Counted from the stretch's first letter, positions 26,777 through 35,029 are shown. The stretch: DNA of 64,000 nt from Candidatus Saccharimonadota bacterium (GCA_030528025.1 JAUMZP010000002.1:1-64000), one strand, 5' to 3'. Notes: a model not told the origin generated them from the sequence alone. A program made the numbers and translations.

Positions 26777-27430
26777 TTACGCGCCAAATGTCCACGTCAG
26801 TGGTTGCGAGACCTGCAAGCCTTGGTGGGTTGGACCAGCACTGGCGTCGAGTGATACCTCAAAGGTGATTGGCACACTCTCGCCTGTGTTGATGGTTGCT
26901 TTGCTGAGCTTGGCGAGTAGGTCGATAGCACCGCCTGCTTGCAATTGTGCGGCAGTGCCCGTAAAGAATGTGCTGCTGCCTGATTTGATAGCTACCTTGA
27001 CTTTGCTACACAAGTCTGTTGCCGAACCCGCTATTGAAGCACCAGTGACCAACGATTGGCTACATGTGCCAGGGTTAAGGCTAAAGGATGTTGCGGCTAC
27101 GCTTCCGGTGTTTTGCAGGGTAATGTTGGTTGTTTGGGCTGGCCCACCAGCAACGAGTGGCGTGCTCGTGCCACCATACTTGTTAATAGTGGAGCAGGTA
27201 GCCGAGTTCGTCGTCGCACCGGCGCCATCTGTGCTATTGCAAGTGTAGGCGCCTGATGTTTCCTTCATGGTGAGTGTACCGGTTGAGGCACTGTTGATGG
27301 TGTTTTGGATGCTTGCCGCAAAGCCTGCAAAGGTTGGCGTAAAGGTAAAGGCGACCAGCAGTGCACCCACAATCCCCGTTGAGATAAGGCCAATCCGCTT
27401 TTTGCCCTGGCCAGTTTGAGTTGCAATCAT
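26777..27430 (-). CDS. TasA/camelysin-like secreted protein (SipW substrate type)
   Basis: A 217-residue secreted protein. The signal peptide is of the SipW type: KKRIGLISTGIVGALLVAF, then a TFTPTFAGFAAS cleavage region. The mature part is Ser/Thr/Gly-rich beta sandwich with four Cys and the pattern TTNITLQNTGSVAATSF, as in TasA/CalY biofilm-fibre proteins. I start at ATG 27430, preceded by GGGGG; the upstream extension to 27490 lacks a ribosome site. It is the first gene of an operon with the SipW-like peptidase. It probably forms an extracellular fibre or coat; this is inference from the pair. Confidence 0.75.
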   Translation of the reverse strand: MIATQTGQGKKRIGLISTGIVGALLVAFTFTPTFAGFAASIQNTINSASTGTLTMKETSGAYTCNSTDGAGATTNSATCSTINKYGGTSTPLVAGGPAQTTNITLQNTGSVAATSFSLNPGTCSQSLVTGASIAGSATDLCSKVKVAIKSGSSTFFTGTAAQLQAGGAIDLLAKLSKATINTGESVPITFEVSLDASAGPTHQGLQVSQPLTWTFGA

Positions 27431-27865
27431 AAAAATCCCCCTTATGGTTATATTAGCTATCAGTGTACCAAAAACATGAACGTTATACAAGACGGTAGAT
27501 CGCTGTTTGTTGTATATACTGTTATATTAGCTATCCCTCCTTTGAGGCAATACCAGGATTGATTTAGTATTTTCTGCGAGTTGGTCTCTTCCGTTGATGC
27601 CAAAAGTCTGATGAAGGAGGCAACAGATTTTTCTCGATGTATAGCAGAGTAGCGAGAAAAAGGTTGCTGCACCAGATCATGCTCGTATGGATATAGCATG
27701 GCTACACCTCTGTTTTTACTATAGGCTAATGCGAGAGAGCTGGTTGCTATACACCCTATTACCAGTCTCGCTGCGCAGCCGTTTCCAAACCTGCTATAAT
27801 AGAATATGAGTAGAAAGTAAAGAGGCGTTATCGTCCAGGATAGCGCGAGCGGAGGTCGGAGCGAT
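27431..27865. other. intergenic region with a 15-base direct repeat
   Basis: GTTATATTAGCTATC occurs at 27447-27461 and again at 27521-27535 in the same orientation, bracketing the promoter region of the TasA-like gene. TATAAT at 27795-27800 serves the TetR gene. A minus-strand frame at 27460-27699 has no supporting feature. Confidence 0.45.
27795..27820 (+). promoter_or_regulatory. tetR promoter and possible leader mini-ORF
   Basis: TATAAT (27795-27800) is followed after five bases by ATG-AGT-AGA-AAG-TAA, a four-codon frame at the position used by leaderless starts elsewhere here. The TetR gene itself starts 60 bases later with GGAGG. Confidence 0.4.
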
Positions 27866-28438
27866 ATGGCAATCAGTCAGGCGAAACTAATTCAGGCAGC
27901 GCGGCGGGTCTTTGCCCAGGATGGCTACAAGACGGCATCAATTGTGGAGATTGCTCAGGTGGCAGGTATTGCGGTCGGCGGCGTGTATTTGCTCTATCCG
28001 TCTAAGCTGGAGCTCTTCCTTGCGGTGTATCGTGCAGAGGACGAAAAGACAAAGAACCGGATTGTTGGACGAATCGATTGGTCGCAGCCGCGGGCGGCTT
28101 TTGCAGACTATCTACGCGCCACAACACAAGCAATGCGGCGTAATAAAATCCTGGCTGAGTGGCAGAGTGATGTGCCTGGCGAGCAGGTGCGCCAAGCTTA
28201 CCATGATAATGCGAAGCAAGCAGGAGCGAGTAATAGCCTGGCAATGCGTGGTGAGTTCTTTGCCGAGCAGGTGCAACAGTGGCGGCGCGATGGCGTACTG
28301 CAGCCAGGCGCAACCGACCAGATAATAACAGAGCTCTTTACTGTAGTGGCAGTGATCGATACACTAGATGACGTTGCACCAAAGACAATGCGGTTTATGG
28401 TTGATGCGGTGCTCGAGCAGCTGTTTGTAAGTGAGTAG
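27866..28438 (+). CDS. TetR-family transcriptional regulator
   Basis: A 190-residue TetR-type repressor. The N-terminal helix-turn-helix is clear: LIQAARRVFAQDGYKTASI, VEIAQVAGIAVGGVYLLYPS and KLELFLAVY. The C-terminal ligand-binding domain is the usual length and unassigned. TetR proteins repress by binding palindromes as dimers until a ligand binds. No efflux pump adjoins it; the nearest gene downstream is CorA with its own promoter. The start at ATG 27866 is preceded by GGAGG (27851-27855). Confidence 0.9.
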   Translation: MAISQAKLIQAARRVFAQDGYKTASIVEIAQVAGIAVGGVYLLYPSKLELFLAVYRAEDEKTKNRIVGRIDWSQPRAAFADYLRATTQAMRRNKILAEWQSDVPGEQVRQAYHDNAKQAGASNSLAMRGEFFAEQVQQWRRDGVLQPGATDQIITELFTVVAVIDTLDDVAPKTMRFMVDAVLEQLFVSE

Positions 28439-28527
28439 CTGCTGCGATACGCTGCTACGGCACCATGAGCAACGCAGGATGCAGAAGCGAAACTGGCATA
28501 TTAGTTGCAATTATGACTGCTTCATCG

Positions 28528-28533
28528 TATACT
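28528..28533 (+). promoter_or_regulatory. corA promoter, leaderless layout
   Basis: TTGCAA (28505-28510) and TATACT (28528-28533) are 17 bp apart, and ATG 28544 follows after ten bases without a Shine-Dalgarno site. Confidence 0.65.
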
Positions 28534-28543
28534 TATCACTAGT

Positions 28544-29458
28544 ATGTTGCAATATCTTCGTTCGAGTGAGGCAGATCAGACGATTACGCCGCGCGGTGCG
28601 CTGCGGATTGGGTCGTGGCTGCGCTGCGAGAAGCCCAGCAGTGAGGAGATCGACAAGCTCCTGGCGCTTGGTATGGACGAAAATATTATCAAAGATGCGC
28701 TGGACCCACACGAGGTGCCGCGTATTGAGTTTGAGGATGAGTGGACGTATTTGATTGCCCGCTTGCCTGATACGGACGATGATTTTAATGACTTTACGAC
28801 GCCAATATTGTTTGGTATTCACAAAAATTATGTCGTGACACTTTCGCGTGATAGCCTGGGCCGGCTCTGGCAGCCTTTTGTTGACAAAACGCGGATGAAT
28901 ACGGCGCGGCGGATTGAGCTCGTGGTGGCAATGATTGAGGCAGTGTCGCTGCAGTACCAGCGACGAGTAGCAACGATCAACCGACAAATGCGAGCAGCAA
29001 CAGATGACCTCCATACGCTGCGGGCGCGCGATATCGTGACGCTGACCGAGTATGAGCGCAAGCTCAACGATTACCTCAACGCACTAGTGCCAATGAACTG
29101 GGCGATTGAGCGCTTGATGGCAAATCGTAGCCTCCGCCTCAAGGAGGATGATAAGGATGATGTGGAGGACATCTCGATTGACTTGGAGCAGGTGATTGCA
29201 CGTTGTAAGTCGCTTCTGCGCACCATCACTAATGTGCGTGATAGCTACCGTGCCGTGATGGACACGCGCCTGAATGAGACAATTCGCTTACTAACGGTGA
29301 TCACGGTAGCCCTGACCATCCCAACGATGATCGCTGGGCTCTATGGCATGAATGTGCCTGTGCCAGGGGCGGATGACCCAACGATGTTTTGGAAGATTAC
29401 CACCGTGAGTGTGATAGCTGCCATGGCAACCGGGTATTATTTCTTACGCCGGCGGTAG
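28544..29458 (+). CDS. corA: CorA-type magnesium transporter
   Basis: A 304-residue CorA-family channel. The soluble N-terminal alpha/beta domain and long stalk helices are followed by two membrane helices at the C terminus (about 247-270 and 278-299). The signature YGMNVP, the selectivity filter of CorA pentamers, lies at about residue 267. Family members import Mg2+ and sometimes Co2+ or Ni2+ down the membrane potential. It is a single gene, convergent with the DsbA-like gene three bases beyond its stop. Confidence 0.92.
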   Translation: MLQYLRSSEADQTITPRGALRIGSWLRCEKPSSEEIDKLLALGMDENIIKDALDPHEVPRIEFEDEWTYLIARLPDTDDDFNDFTTPILFGIHKNYVVTLSRDSLGRLWQPFVDKTRMNTARRIELVVAMIEAVSLQYQRRVATINRQMRAATDDLHTLRARDIVTLTEYERKLNDYLNALVPMNWAIERLMANRSLRLKEDDKDDVEDISIDLEQVIARCKSLLRTITNVRDSYRAVMDTRLNETIRLLTVITVALTIPTMIAGLYGMNVPVPGADDPTMFWKITTVSVIAAMATGYYFLRRR

Positions 29459-29461
29459 GGG

Positions 29462-30172
29462 CTATTGCACCCCACCTGCTTTAAGCAATGTCTTCAGTCC
29501 GTGCTCGCCGCCACCAAAGCCGCTAGTGGTGTAGTCGTTAACGATCATGTAGGGGAGGCCAGTGACGCCGAGCTTGAGAGCGCGGTTGGTGTTTGTGGCA
29601 ATGTCGTCTTTGTGTTTCTCGTTTGCGACGCAATCGCGGAAGGTCTCGACGCTGAGCCCAGTAGCTTCGGCCGATGTTTCAAAATAGCTGACGGGGAGGA
29701 GCGGAATTTCTTTGGGCACGGCAACACCTTTGACACCAATACCTTTATCGAAGTAGTCAGCTTTGATGCGGGGCACAATGTGGTGTGTGTATTCCCAATA
29801 TTTATGCTGATCGGCTGCGCAAAATGCTGCTTCAGCGCCACGTTCAGTGTTAGGCACGATATCTTTGAGAACGGCAACAATCCGGTGCTCATAGCGCAGT
29901 TTGCCCGACTTGATATACTGCTGGAAGTCTGCAGTGTTCGTGGCAGCCTCAACCTGCGCACAGAATGAGCAGAAATAGTCGGTGTAGTCAACAAAGACAT
30001 TGGGCGCAGTATGGCTACCTTGCGACATGGCGCTCTGCCAGGGCTCACCTTTGCCAATGTGCTTATTAGGTGGACGGTTGACGAGATTGTAGGCGAAGAG
30101 GCTGATGATTGTGACGACGACAATCCCAAGCATGATATGGATCAAGCTAACCCCTGTTTGTTGTGACTGCAT
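29462..30172 (-). CDS. DsbA-like membrane-anchored thiol oxidoreductase
   Basis: A 236-residue protein: N-terminal membrane anchor (about 10-30) and a thioredoxin-fold domain with FVDYTDYFCSFCAQVE (CxxC active site CSFC near residue 68) and a cis-proline loop TGLPYMIVND. This is the DsbA/BdbD class that introduces or isomerises disulphides in exported proteins. Many secreted proteins in the window are Cys-rich, giving it substrates. Its start overlaps the preceding membrane-protein gene by 26 bases and is preceded by GGAGGA, so the two are coupled. The family is strongly supported. Confidence 0.87.
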   Translation of the reverse strand: MQSQQTGVSLIHIMLGIVVVTIISLFAYNLVNRPPNKHIGKGEPWQSAMSQGSHTAPNVFVDYTDYFCSFCAQVEAATNTADFQQYIKSGKLRYEHRIVAVLKDIVPNTERGAEAAFCAADQHKYWEYTHHIVPRIKADYFDKGIGVKGVAVPKEIPLLPVSYFETSAEATGLSVETFRDCVANEKHKDDIATNTNRALKLGVTGLPYMIVNDYTTSGFGGGEHGLKTLLKAGGVQ

Positions 30173-30770
30173 GATGCTCCTCCTGCTGAGCTAATGTTAT
30201 GTAGATGGCGGCAATCTGGCCTGATCGATAGAGCGAAAAGAGGCTGAGCCCAAGGGCAATGATAAGCACAATGGTGCTGGCAACCGTCGCGGCCGAAGCG
30301 GCGGCTGCTCCCGAGAAAAACACTGCCACGATGGGGAGAATGAGCGATGTGCCACAGGGCACACAGCCCAGACCAATTGCCGCCGCGACGGAGGCAATAC
30401 CGCTGAGGCCGAGCTGCTGGGTGGTTTGCTGGTTGCGCTTGTTGTGCCGGGCAGTGAAGATAATAAGCGCGAGCGATACTCCTTGCAGTATTGAGACAAG
30501 CACGAGCAGCGCGCCCGTTAGCGATGTCGCGGCCTGCCGAGCGATCTCCGCGAACATCGTCCCAATGACGCTAAGTTTATCGACAAGCGGCAAGCGAGAC
30601 ATAAGCAGCGCGCCATAGAATCCACCATTGGTCAGGAGAAAAATCAACCAGGCAAAGCCGAGCGCACCAACTAGCGCCCCTGCCGCATAGCGTGGCTGGC
30701 GCAGCACCTGACCAATGCCGCTTAGGGCGGTGAAGGTGGTATGACGTAGCGAAGAAAGGCGATGTTTCAT
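30147..30770 (-). CDS. multi-pass membrane protein with CVPC motif, partner of the DsbA-like protein
   Basis: A protein of about 207 residues with four to five membrane helices. GLGCVPCGTSLILP holds a CxxC pair at the start of a helix. Such placement recalls membrane redox partners (DsbB, CcdA/DsbD), but I cannot assign it to those families. Overlap with the DsbA-like gene suggests that it recharges that protein; this is inference. The start is ATG 30770, because TATAAT (30786-30781, minus) lies ten bases upstream; the frame extends to 30797, upstream of that promoter. Confidence 0.72.
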   Translation of the reverse strand: MKHRLSSLRHTTFTALSGIGQVLRQPRYAAGALVGALGFAWLIFLLTNGGFYGALLMSRLPLVDKLSVIGTMFAEIARQAATSLTGALLVLVSILQGVSLALIIFTARHNKRNQQTTQQLGLSGIASVAAAIGLGCVPCGTSLILPIVAVFFSGAAAASAATVASTIVLIIALGLSLFSLYRSGQIAAIYITLAQQEEHHAVTTNRG

Positions 30771-30780
30771 TAGTGTCTTT

Positions 30781-30786
30781 ATTATA
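30781..30786 (-). promoter_or_regulatory. -10 box of the CVPC/DsbA operon
   Basis: TATAAT on the minus strand, ten bases before ATG 30770 and without a Shine-Dalgarno site between. Confidence 0.55.
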
Positions 30787-30827
30787 CCACTGAGCACTGC
30801 AACCTTCTGTGGTTATCCTAGTGATGG

Positions 30828-31443
30828 CTACTCTGTAACGCCATAGCCAAGTAGGCCAGTATAGTTGCGCTGCTGATTGGCAAAGACGCGTATCTTGTTA
30901 TTCTCATTGCCGCCAACAGTGGTGAGTATGCCATCGTCATTGCGTAGGACAATGTGCGTATGGTCGCCAAAGACGGGCGAAGCGCGGTAGATTGCTACGT
31001 CACCAGGGCGGGGCTGGTAGCCGCTATCGGCTGGCTTGAAGCGGCCTACTGACTCGTAATACTCACGCAGCGTGAAGGTGCCTGGGATGCGCCAGCTACC
31101 AGTGTCTGGGTTCTTGAGCGGCGCACCAGCTTGCTGCATCGTCCAGCTGACGAAGTCGGCACACCATGCCTCGCGTGCTCCTTGGCTATATTTCGTACCA
31201 GCGGGCTGAGCGGCAAACTCCGCTTGGGTAAGCTGGATGACCTTGCGGCGAGTAGGGCTGAGGGCTTGTGTGTTGACCTCAGGAAATTGCGTCAGCCCTG
31301 GCGAACGATCGAGCGTGGCCACATGCGACGTACCTTGGAGCTTGTAAAGGATTTTGCGCCAGCCAATCGCTGTACCAACAATACCGCCCAAGGCAGATGG
31401 TGATAATGGTTGCTCGGTAGCTAAGAGGGAATAATCGTTTCAT
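30828..31443 (-). pseudogene. CHAP-type secreted peptidoglycan hydrolase, frameshift in the signal peptide
   Basis: The main frame (31391 to 30828) encodes a CHAP-like papain-fold domain: WCADFVSWTMQQAG with the nucleophile Cys, PRPGDVAIYR, and GDHTHIVLRN with the catalytic His. This class cleaves peptidoglycan amide bonds. Only a TTG (31391) opens that frame, yet TATACT with a six-base gap points to ATG 31443, which encodes a signal-peptide start (MKRLFPLSYRATIITICLG) in the neighbouring frame. The two join if one G is removed from GGG near 31388 (LGGIVGTAIGW). So either a one-base insertion inactivates export or the sequence has an error. The hydrolase family is likely; the frameshift is well supported. 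Confidence 0.75.
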
Positions 31444-31449
31444 ATGTAT

Positions 31450-31455
31450 AGTATA
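31450..31455 (-). promoter_or_regulatory. -10 box of the CHAP hydrolase gene
   Basis: TATACT on the minus strand, six bases before ATG 31443. Confidence 0.6.
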
Positions 31456-31552
31456 CACCGCATGGTGATGAGATGCTTGTTAGTTAATTGCTGTTTGGAT
31501 GGCAGGAGGGGTGTTTTGGGCCATTAATAATGTGTGTTTATTTGCACACTAC

Positions 31553-32452
31553 TTATAACTCGGATAAATCAGTAAGTTCTTGCGCATTACGATACCCGAG
31601 TAACTGAGAAATTTCCTCATTCTTGAGCTCTGCGTAGGCCTTATCAGCTTCTCGCTGTGCTGTTTCCTGTGCCTTTGCTGCTGCTTCTGCTGTTGCTTCG
31701 TCTTCTATTTGTTTTTCAGTACGAAATCGTTGTTCGGCGTAGATTGCGGCAAGAGGAAGGTCAATCGCCTTTCCCAATCTTGCTTCAAGTGATTTCGCAA
31801 GAGGGTATGATAGCTTTCTATTCTCTGGGGATGTTTGATTCTTTTGGTAGGCAAGAGTAATATCGCGATCATTATCCATAAGGTAGTCAAGAATTGTAGC
31901 AATAGCTCGCTTTCTTTCACTATAGGAGAGTCGATATGGAGGCATTGTTGCTTGGTTTTGTTTATCGATATGTCTATAGATCTCATAATATGTGCTGGTA
32001 ACGGCTTCGTGATTTGTTCCAATCAACTTCTTGAGCCGGTGGGTTTGATGGCGAGCTTGCATACGAATAATAGGGTCATATTCCTTGGCTGTATCTCGTG
32101 TGATTCCTGCAAAAAAGCCACCGAAGCCCCCAGGGATTGTGCTGAGTAGACTAGCCGCAAAAATAGTAGGAGCTCCTGTTTCTATACTGCTTACACTACT
32201 GTAGGCAAGGCCACCTGCGACACACATACTGAGTGCTATTGATCCGAGTGTTATCTCACCAGCGGCGTCATGCTTGAATAATTTTGTAGCCTCTGGCGAA
32301 ACCTTCCCATTAACGATATAGCTTGCGACAGCATCTGGGCCAAATTTAGCAACATCTTCCTGAGTGCAATCCGCCCAATAGTAGTTAGTGTCTGTCGTGT
32401 AATCTTCGAGATCGCTGTCGAAATGGGTGTATCTGTGTGGTACAAGTGCCAT
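31553..32452 (-). CDS. hypothetical membrane protein with C-terminal coiled coil
   Basis: I do not recognise this 299-residue protein. A soluble N terminus with many D, Y and T (about 1-60) leads to two hydrophobic segments (about 70-90 and 97-120, ending in a Gly/Phe-rich GGFGGFFAGI), a helical region, and a C-terminal E/A/K/Q coiled coil (about 235-290). AAAGGAAA precedes ATG 32452; the frame extends to 32521 without a ribosome site. TTGACA (32520-32515, minus) is spaced 17 bases from TACGAT. It may anchor a cytoplasmic assembly at the membrane. Confidence 0.65.
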   Translation of the reverse strand: MALVPHRYTHFDSDLEDYTTDTNYYWADCTQEDVAKFGPDAVASYIVNGKVSPEATKLFKHDAAGEITLGSIALSMCVAGGLAYSSVSSIETGAPTIFAASLLSTIPGGFGGFFAGITRDTAKEYDPIIRMQARHQTHRLKKLIGTNHEAVTSTYYEIYRHIDKQNQATMPPYRLSYSERKRAIATILDYLMDNDRDITLAYQKNQTSPENRKLSYPLAKSLEARLGKAIDLPLAAIYAEQRFRTEKQIEDEATAEAAAKAQETAQREADKAYAELKNEEISQLLGYRNAQELTDLSEL

Positions 32453-32562
32453 AGTGGTTTCCTTTTGATAATGTGAGATAACGTTATAATCTATCGTAGA
32501 AGATGGTTGCGTTACTGTCAAGGTTATATATTGTTCATCTTTCGCTTTCCTTTTCTCTATGC

Positions 32563-32568
32563 TATAAT
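32563..32568 (+). promoter_or_regulatory. -10 box of the ABC exporter operon
   Basis: TATAAT lies about 106 bases before the ATPase gene. The leader in between has G/C-rich repeats (several GGCC, GGTTGG) that could fold, but I recognise no riboswitch. Confidence 0.45.
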
Positions 32569-32674
32569 CAGGCCCAACGGATGGTTGGTTGGCTTATAAC
32601 AATACAATGCCCTGGGAGTGATTTAAGTAGAGGCCTGTTTAGGTGTGGGGCTTGTAGTATAAGAAAGGAGTTTT

Positions 32675-33439
32675 ATGACTCAAACCAAACCAATTATAAC
32701 GGTGGATGGCCTAACCAAAGCCTATGCCGGCACGCCGGTGGTGGATGGGATATCCTTCACAGTTAAGACGGGCGAGATTTTTGGCCTGCTGGGGCCCAAC
32801 GGCGCTGGTAAGACCACAACGCTGGAGATGCTCGAGGCGCTGCGGCCGATTGACGCTGGCCGGGCCACCATTGACGGCATTGATGTCGCCAAGCAGCCCA
32901 AGCAGATTAAGCAGATCATCGGCATCCAGCTGCAGTCGACCACCTTTTACGATAAGCTCACCCTGCGCGAGCAGTTACGTATGTTTGCGAGCCTCTACGG
33001 CCAGCGCGTTGATGCTGATGCTTTGCTAGAGAAGGTGCAGCTCAGTGCGAAGGCGGGCAGCTATGTCGAGCAGCTAAGCGGTGGGCAAAAGCAGCGCTTT
33101 GCGATTGCCGCAACGCTTGTGAACCAGCCCAAGGTACTCTTTTTGGATGAGCCGACTACGGGTCTGGACCCGCAAGCGCGGCGTAACCTGTGGGAGCTGA
33201 TCAAGACGATTCGCGATGAAGGCATTACCATTGTGCTGACCACTCACTACATGGATGAGGCCGAGCTGCTGTGTGATCGCCTGGCGATTATGGATGCGGG
33301 CAAGATTATCACCATCGATACGCCGCAGCATCTTATCGAGCAGCTGCTAGCTCGCGGCTTTACCAAGCAACAAACGGTCGAGCCCGCCAACCTTGAAGAT
33401 GTGTTTATTGATTTAACTGGCAAGGCCATTCGGGAGTAG
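32675..33439 (+). CDS. ABC-2 exporter ATP-binding protein
   Basis: A 254-residue ATPase of the DrrA/CcmA-like ABC-2 exporter class. Walker A GPNGAGKTT (near 42), Q-loop region, signature QLSGGQKQRF, Walker B VLFLDEPTTGLD and switch His (LTTHYMDEAE) are all intact. AAGGAG precedes ATG 32675. It ends directly at the permease start (TAG then ATG-ATG), so the two form one transporter. DrrAB-type pumps export drugs, lipids or polysaccharides; the substrate here is unknown. Since the permease has an internal stop, this ATPase may lack a partner. Confidence 0.9.
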   Translation: MTQTKPIITVDGLTKAYAGTPVVDGISFTVKTGEIFGLLGPNGAGKTTTLEMLEALRPIDAGRATIDGIDVAKQPKQIKQIIGIQLQSTTFYDKLTLREQLRMFASLYGQRVDADALLEKVQLSAKAGSYVEQLSGGQKQRFAIAATLVNQPKVLFLDEPTTGLDPQARRNLWELIKTIRDEGITIVLTTHYMDEAELLCDRLAIMDAGKIITIDTPQHLIEQLLARGFTKQQTVEPANLEDVFIDLTGKAIRE

Positions 33440-34660
33440 ATGATGCGAGTCAAGTCATATTGGATTGGAGTATATGGGCAGGTGCGTGCCCTGCAAAAGC
33501 GCTTTATGCGTGATGGGACGTCGCTGTTTTTTACCTTCTTGTTCCCGCTGATATTCCTCTTAGTGTTTGGTGTGATTTTTAATAACCAAACCACTAGCTT
33601 TGATGTGGCGATTATTAACCACTCGAAGAGCGAATTTGCCAAGCAGTTTGTGGAGCGGGCCAAGGCAAATAACGACACGACGCTCAAAGTAAAGGACGTC
33701 AAGGATATGCAGGAAGCGCGTGAGAAGCTGAAGCACTCGGAGCTGAGTGGCATCATCGAGCTGCCAGCCGACTTTGGCAATGTGACGCCAGCCCAAGCGG
33801 GCGCCCCTGGCTAGGGTAGCAGCCAAGTGGTGCATAGTGAAGTCCAGCAACCTGGCACCCCTCAGCCCGGGCAGGGCAGTGCCGCTGGCCAAACCCAAGT
33901 GCGTCCAAGTGGCACTCTGCGTGTGCTCTACGCCAAGGGCTCGGAGCAGTCTGGCAACACGCTGATGGCTATTATGGGGCAGATCATTGACGGTATTAAT
34001 AAGGGTATGGGTCAGCCCGAGCCACCGCTAAAGGTTGCTGGCCAGGCTGTGGGCGACGAGCAGCTCAAGACCTTCGACTATACCTTTACTGGCCTGCTGG
34101 CCTTTAGTTTGCTGAGTATGGGGATCTTTGGCCTGGCCAACCAGATGCCGACGGAGAAACAAAAAGGCTCCTACCGGCGCCTGCGGGCGTCGCCCTTTAC
34201 GGCGGGGCAGCTGATCCTGGCAATGGGCATCCACTACACGATTGTATCGCTGCTGAGTGCCGCTATGATGCTGGTGGTGGGGATGAGCGTCTTCCACTTT
34301 ACTATGCGGGGCGACTGGCTGCTAGCCGTGCCGTTTATTACCTTAGCGGCGCTGCTGATGGTAGGGTTTGGCCTGCTGGTTGGTGGCTGGGCCAAGAACG
34401 AGAACCAGTCGGCACCGCTGGGTAACCTGGTGGCCTTCCCGATGATGTTCCTTTCTGGCACCTTCTTCCCGTCCTTTATGTTCCCGGAGTGGCTGCGCAC
34501 GCTGAGCCAGTTTGTCCCGATGACACCTGTGACTGATGGTCTGCGCCTGATTATGACCGAGCATGCCAGCCTGGCAGAGGTACTGCCATACGCCGGTACC
34601 ATTGGCCTATGGATGCTGGTGGTGTATGTAGCGGCGATCAAGCTGTTCCGGTGGGAATAA
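33440..34660 (+). pseudogene. ABC-2 type permease with one in-frame amber codon
   Basis: A single 407-codon frame broken only by TAG 33812-33814. Before it: cytoplasmic start, first membrane helix (about 28-50) and extracytoplasmic alpha/beta segment. After it: a P/G/Q/S-rich stretch, then the five-helix ABC-2 core (LANQMPTEKQKGSYRRLRASP, FPMMFLSGTFFPSFMFP). The amber lies in the low-complexity extracytoplasmic loop (AQAGAPG-stop-GSSQ), where a Gln would be unremarkable (CAG to TAG). Nothing else is damaged, so readthrough would restore a normal DrrB-like permease. An internal start for the second half is unlikely because it would lack helix 1. The family is certain. Confidence 0.85.
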
Positions 34661-34686
34661 CGAAATAACGAACAAGAGGAGATAAT

Positions 34687-34998
34687 ATGACGTATCAATT
34701 TATTCAAGATGCCTACCAAGCGCGGCGTGGTGGGTCGTCGCGGGTGCTTGATGTGTGCTGTGAAGGCTGCACTAAGCATGTGACGTTTTACCAAAAGGAT
34801 GGCCCAGGTTCGCTGCGGCGCATGTATGTCGACCGTTTTATCGATATGACTCCAACTGGTGATGCATTGCGCTGCCCGCACTGCCAGCGCGTCCTTGGCA
34901 TTCTCATCACGTATGCCAAGGAAAATCGCCTGGCCTATCGGCTTTTTGTCGATGCGGTGACGAAGCGGATTGTACCGCGTCAGCAGGTAGGGCGGTAA
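34687..34998 (+). CDS. small zinc-ribbon-like protein
   Basis: A 103-residue protein with two Cys pairs, VCCEGC (near 23-27) and CPHC (near 63-66), spaced as in a zinc ribbon. Basic residues are frequent (RRMYVDRF, KRIVPRQQ), which would suit nucleic-acid or protein binding. AAGAGGAG lies upstream of ATG 34687, and the gene follows the ABC permease by 26 bases, so it probably shares the transcript. The function is unknown. A hairpin overlaps its stop codon. Confidence 0.72.
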   Translation: MTYQFIQDAYQARRGGSSRVLDVCCEGCTKHVTFYQKDGPGSLRRMYVDRFIDMTPTGDALRCPHCQRVLGILITYAKENRLAYRLFVDAVTKRIVPRQQVGR

Positions 34999-35007
34999 CC
35001 CTACCTG
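34984..35007 (+). terminator. hairpin spanning the stop codon of the zinc-ribbon gene
   Basis: A perfect 9-bp stem, CAGGTAGGG (34984-34992) with CCCTACCTG (34999-35007), has the TAA stop in its loop. There is no T-run, so it may act as an mRNA 3' end structure rather than a classical terminator. Confidence 0.45.
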
Positions 35008-35016
35008 TGCTGGTGC

Positions 35017-35022
35017 TATACT
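35017..35022 (+). promoter_or_regulatory. -10 box of the phosphatase gene
   Basis: TATACT, seven bases before ATG 35030, in the leaderless layout. Confidence 0.6.
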
Positions 35023-35029
35023 GAATACT

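Noticed and set aside
27460-27699. 79-codon minus-strand frame before the TasA-like gene
   Set aside because: No ribosome site, no family, and it overlaps the promoter region and direct repeat.
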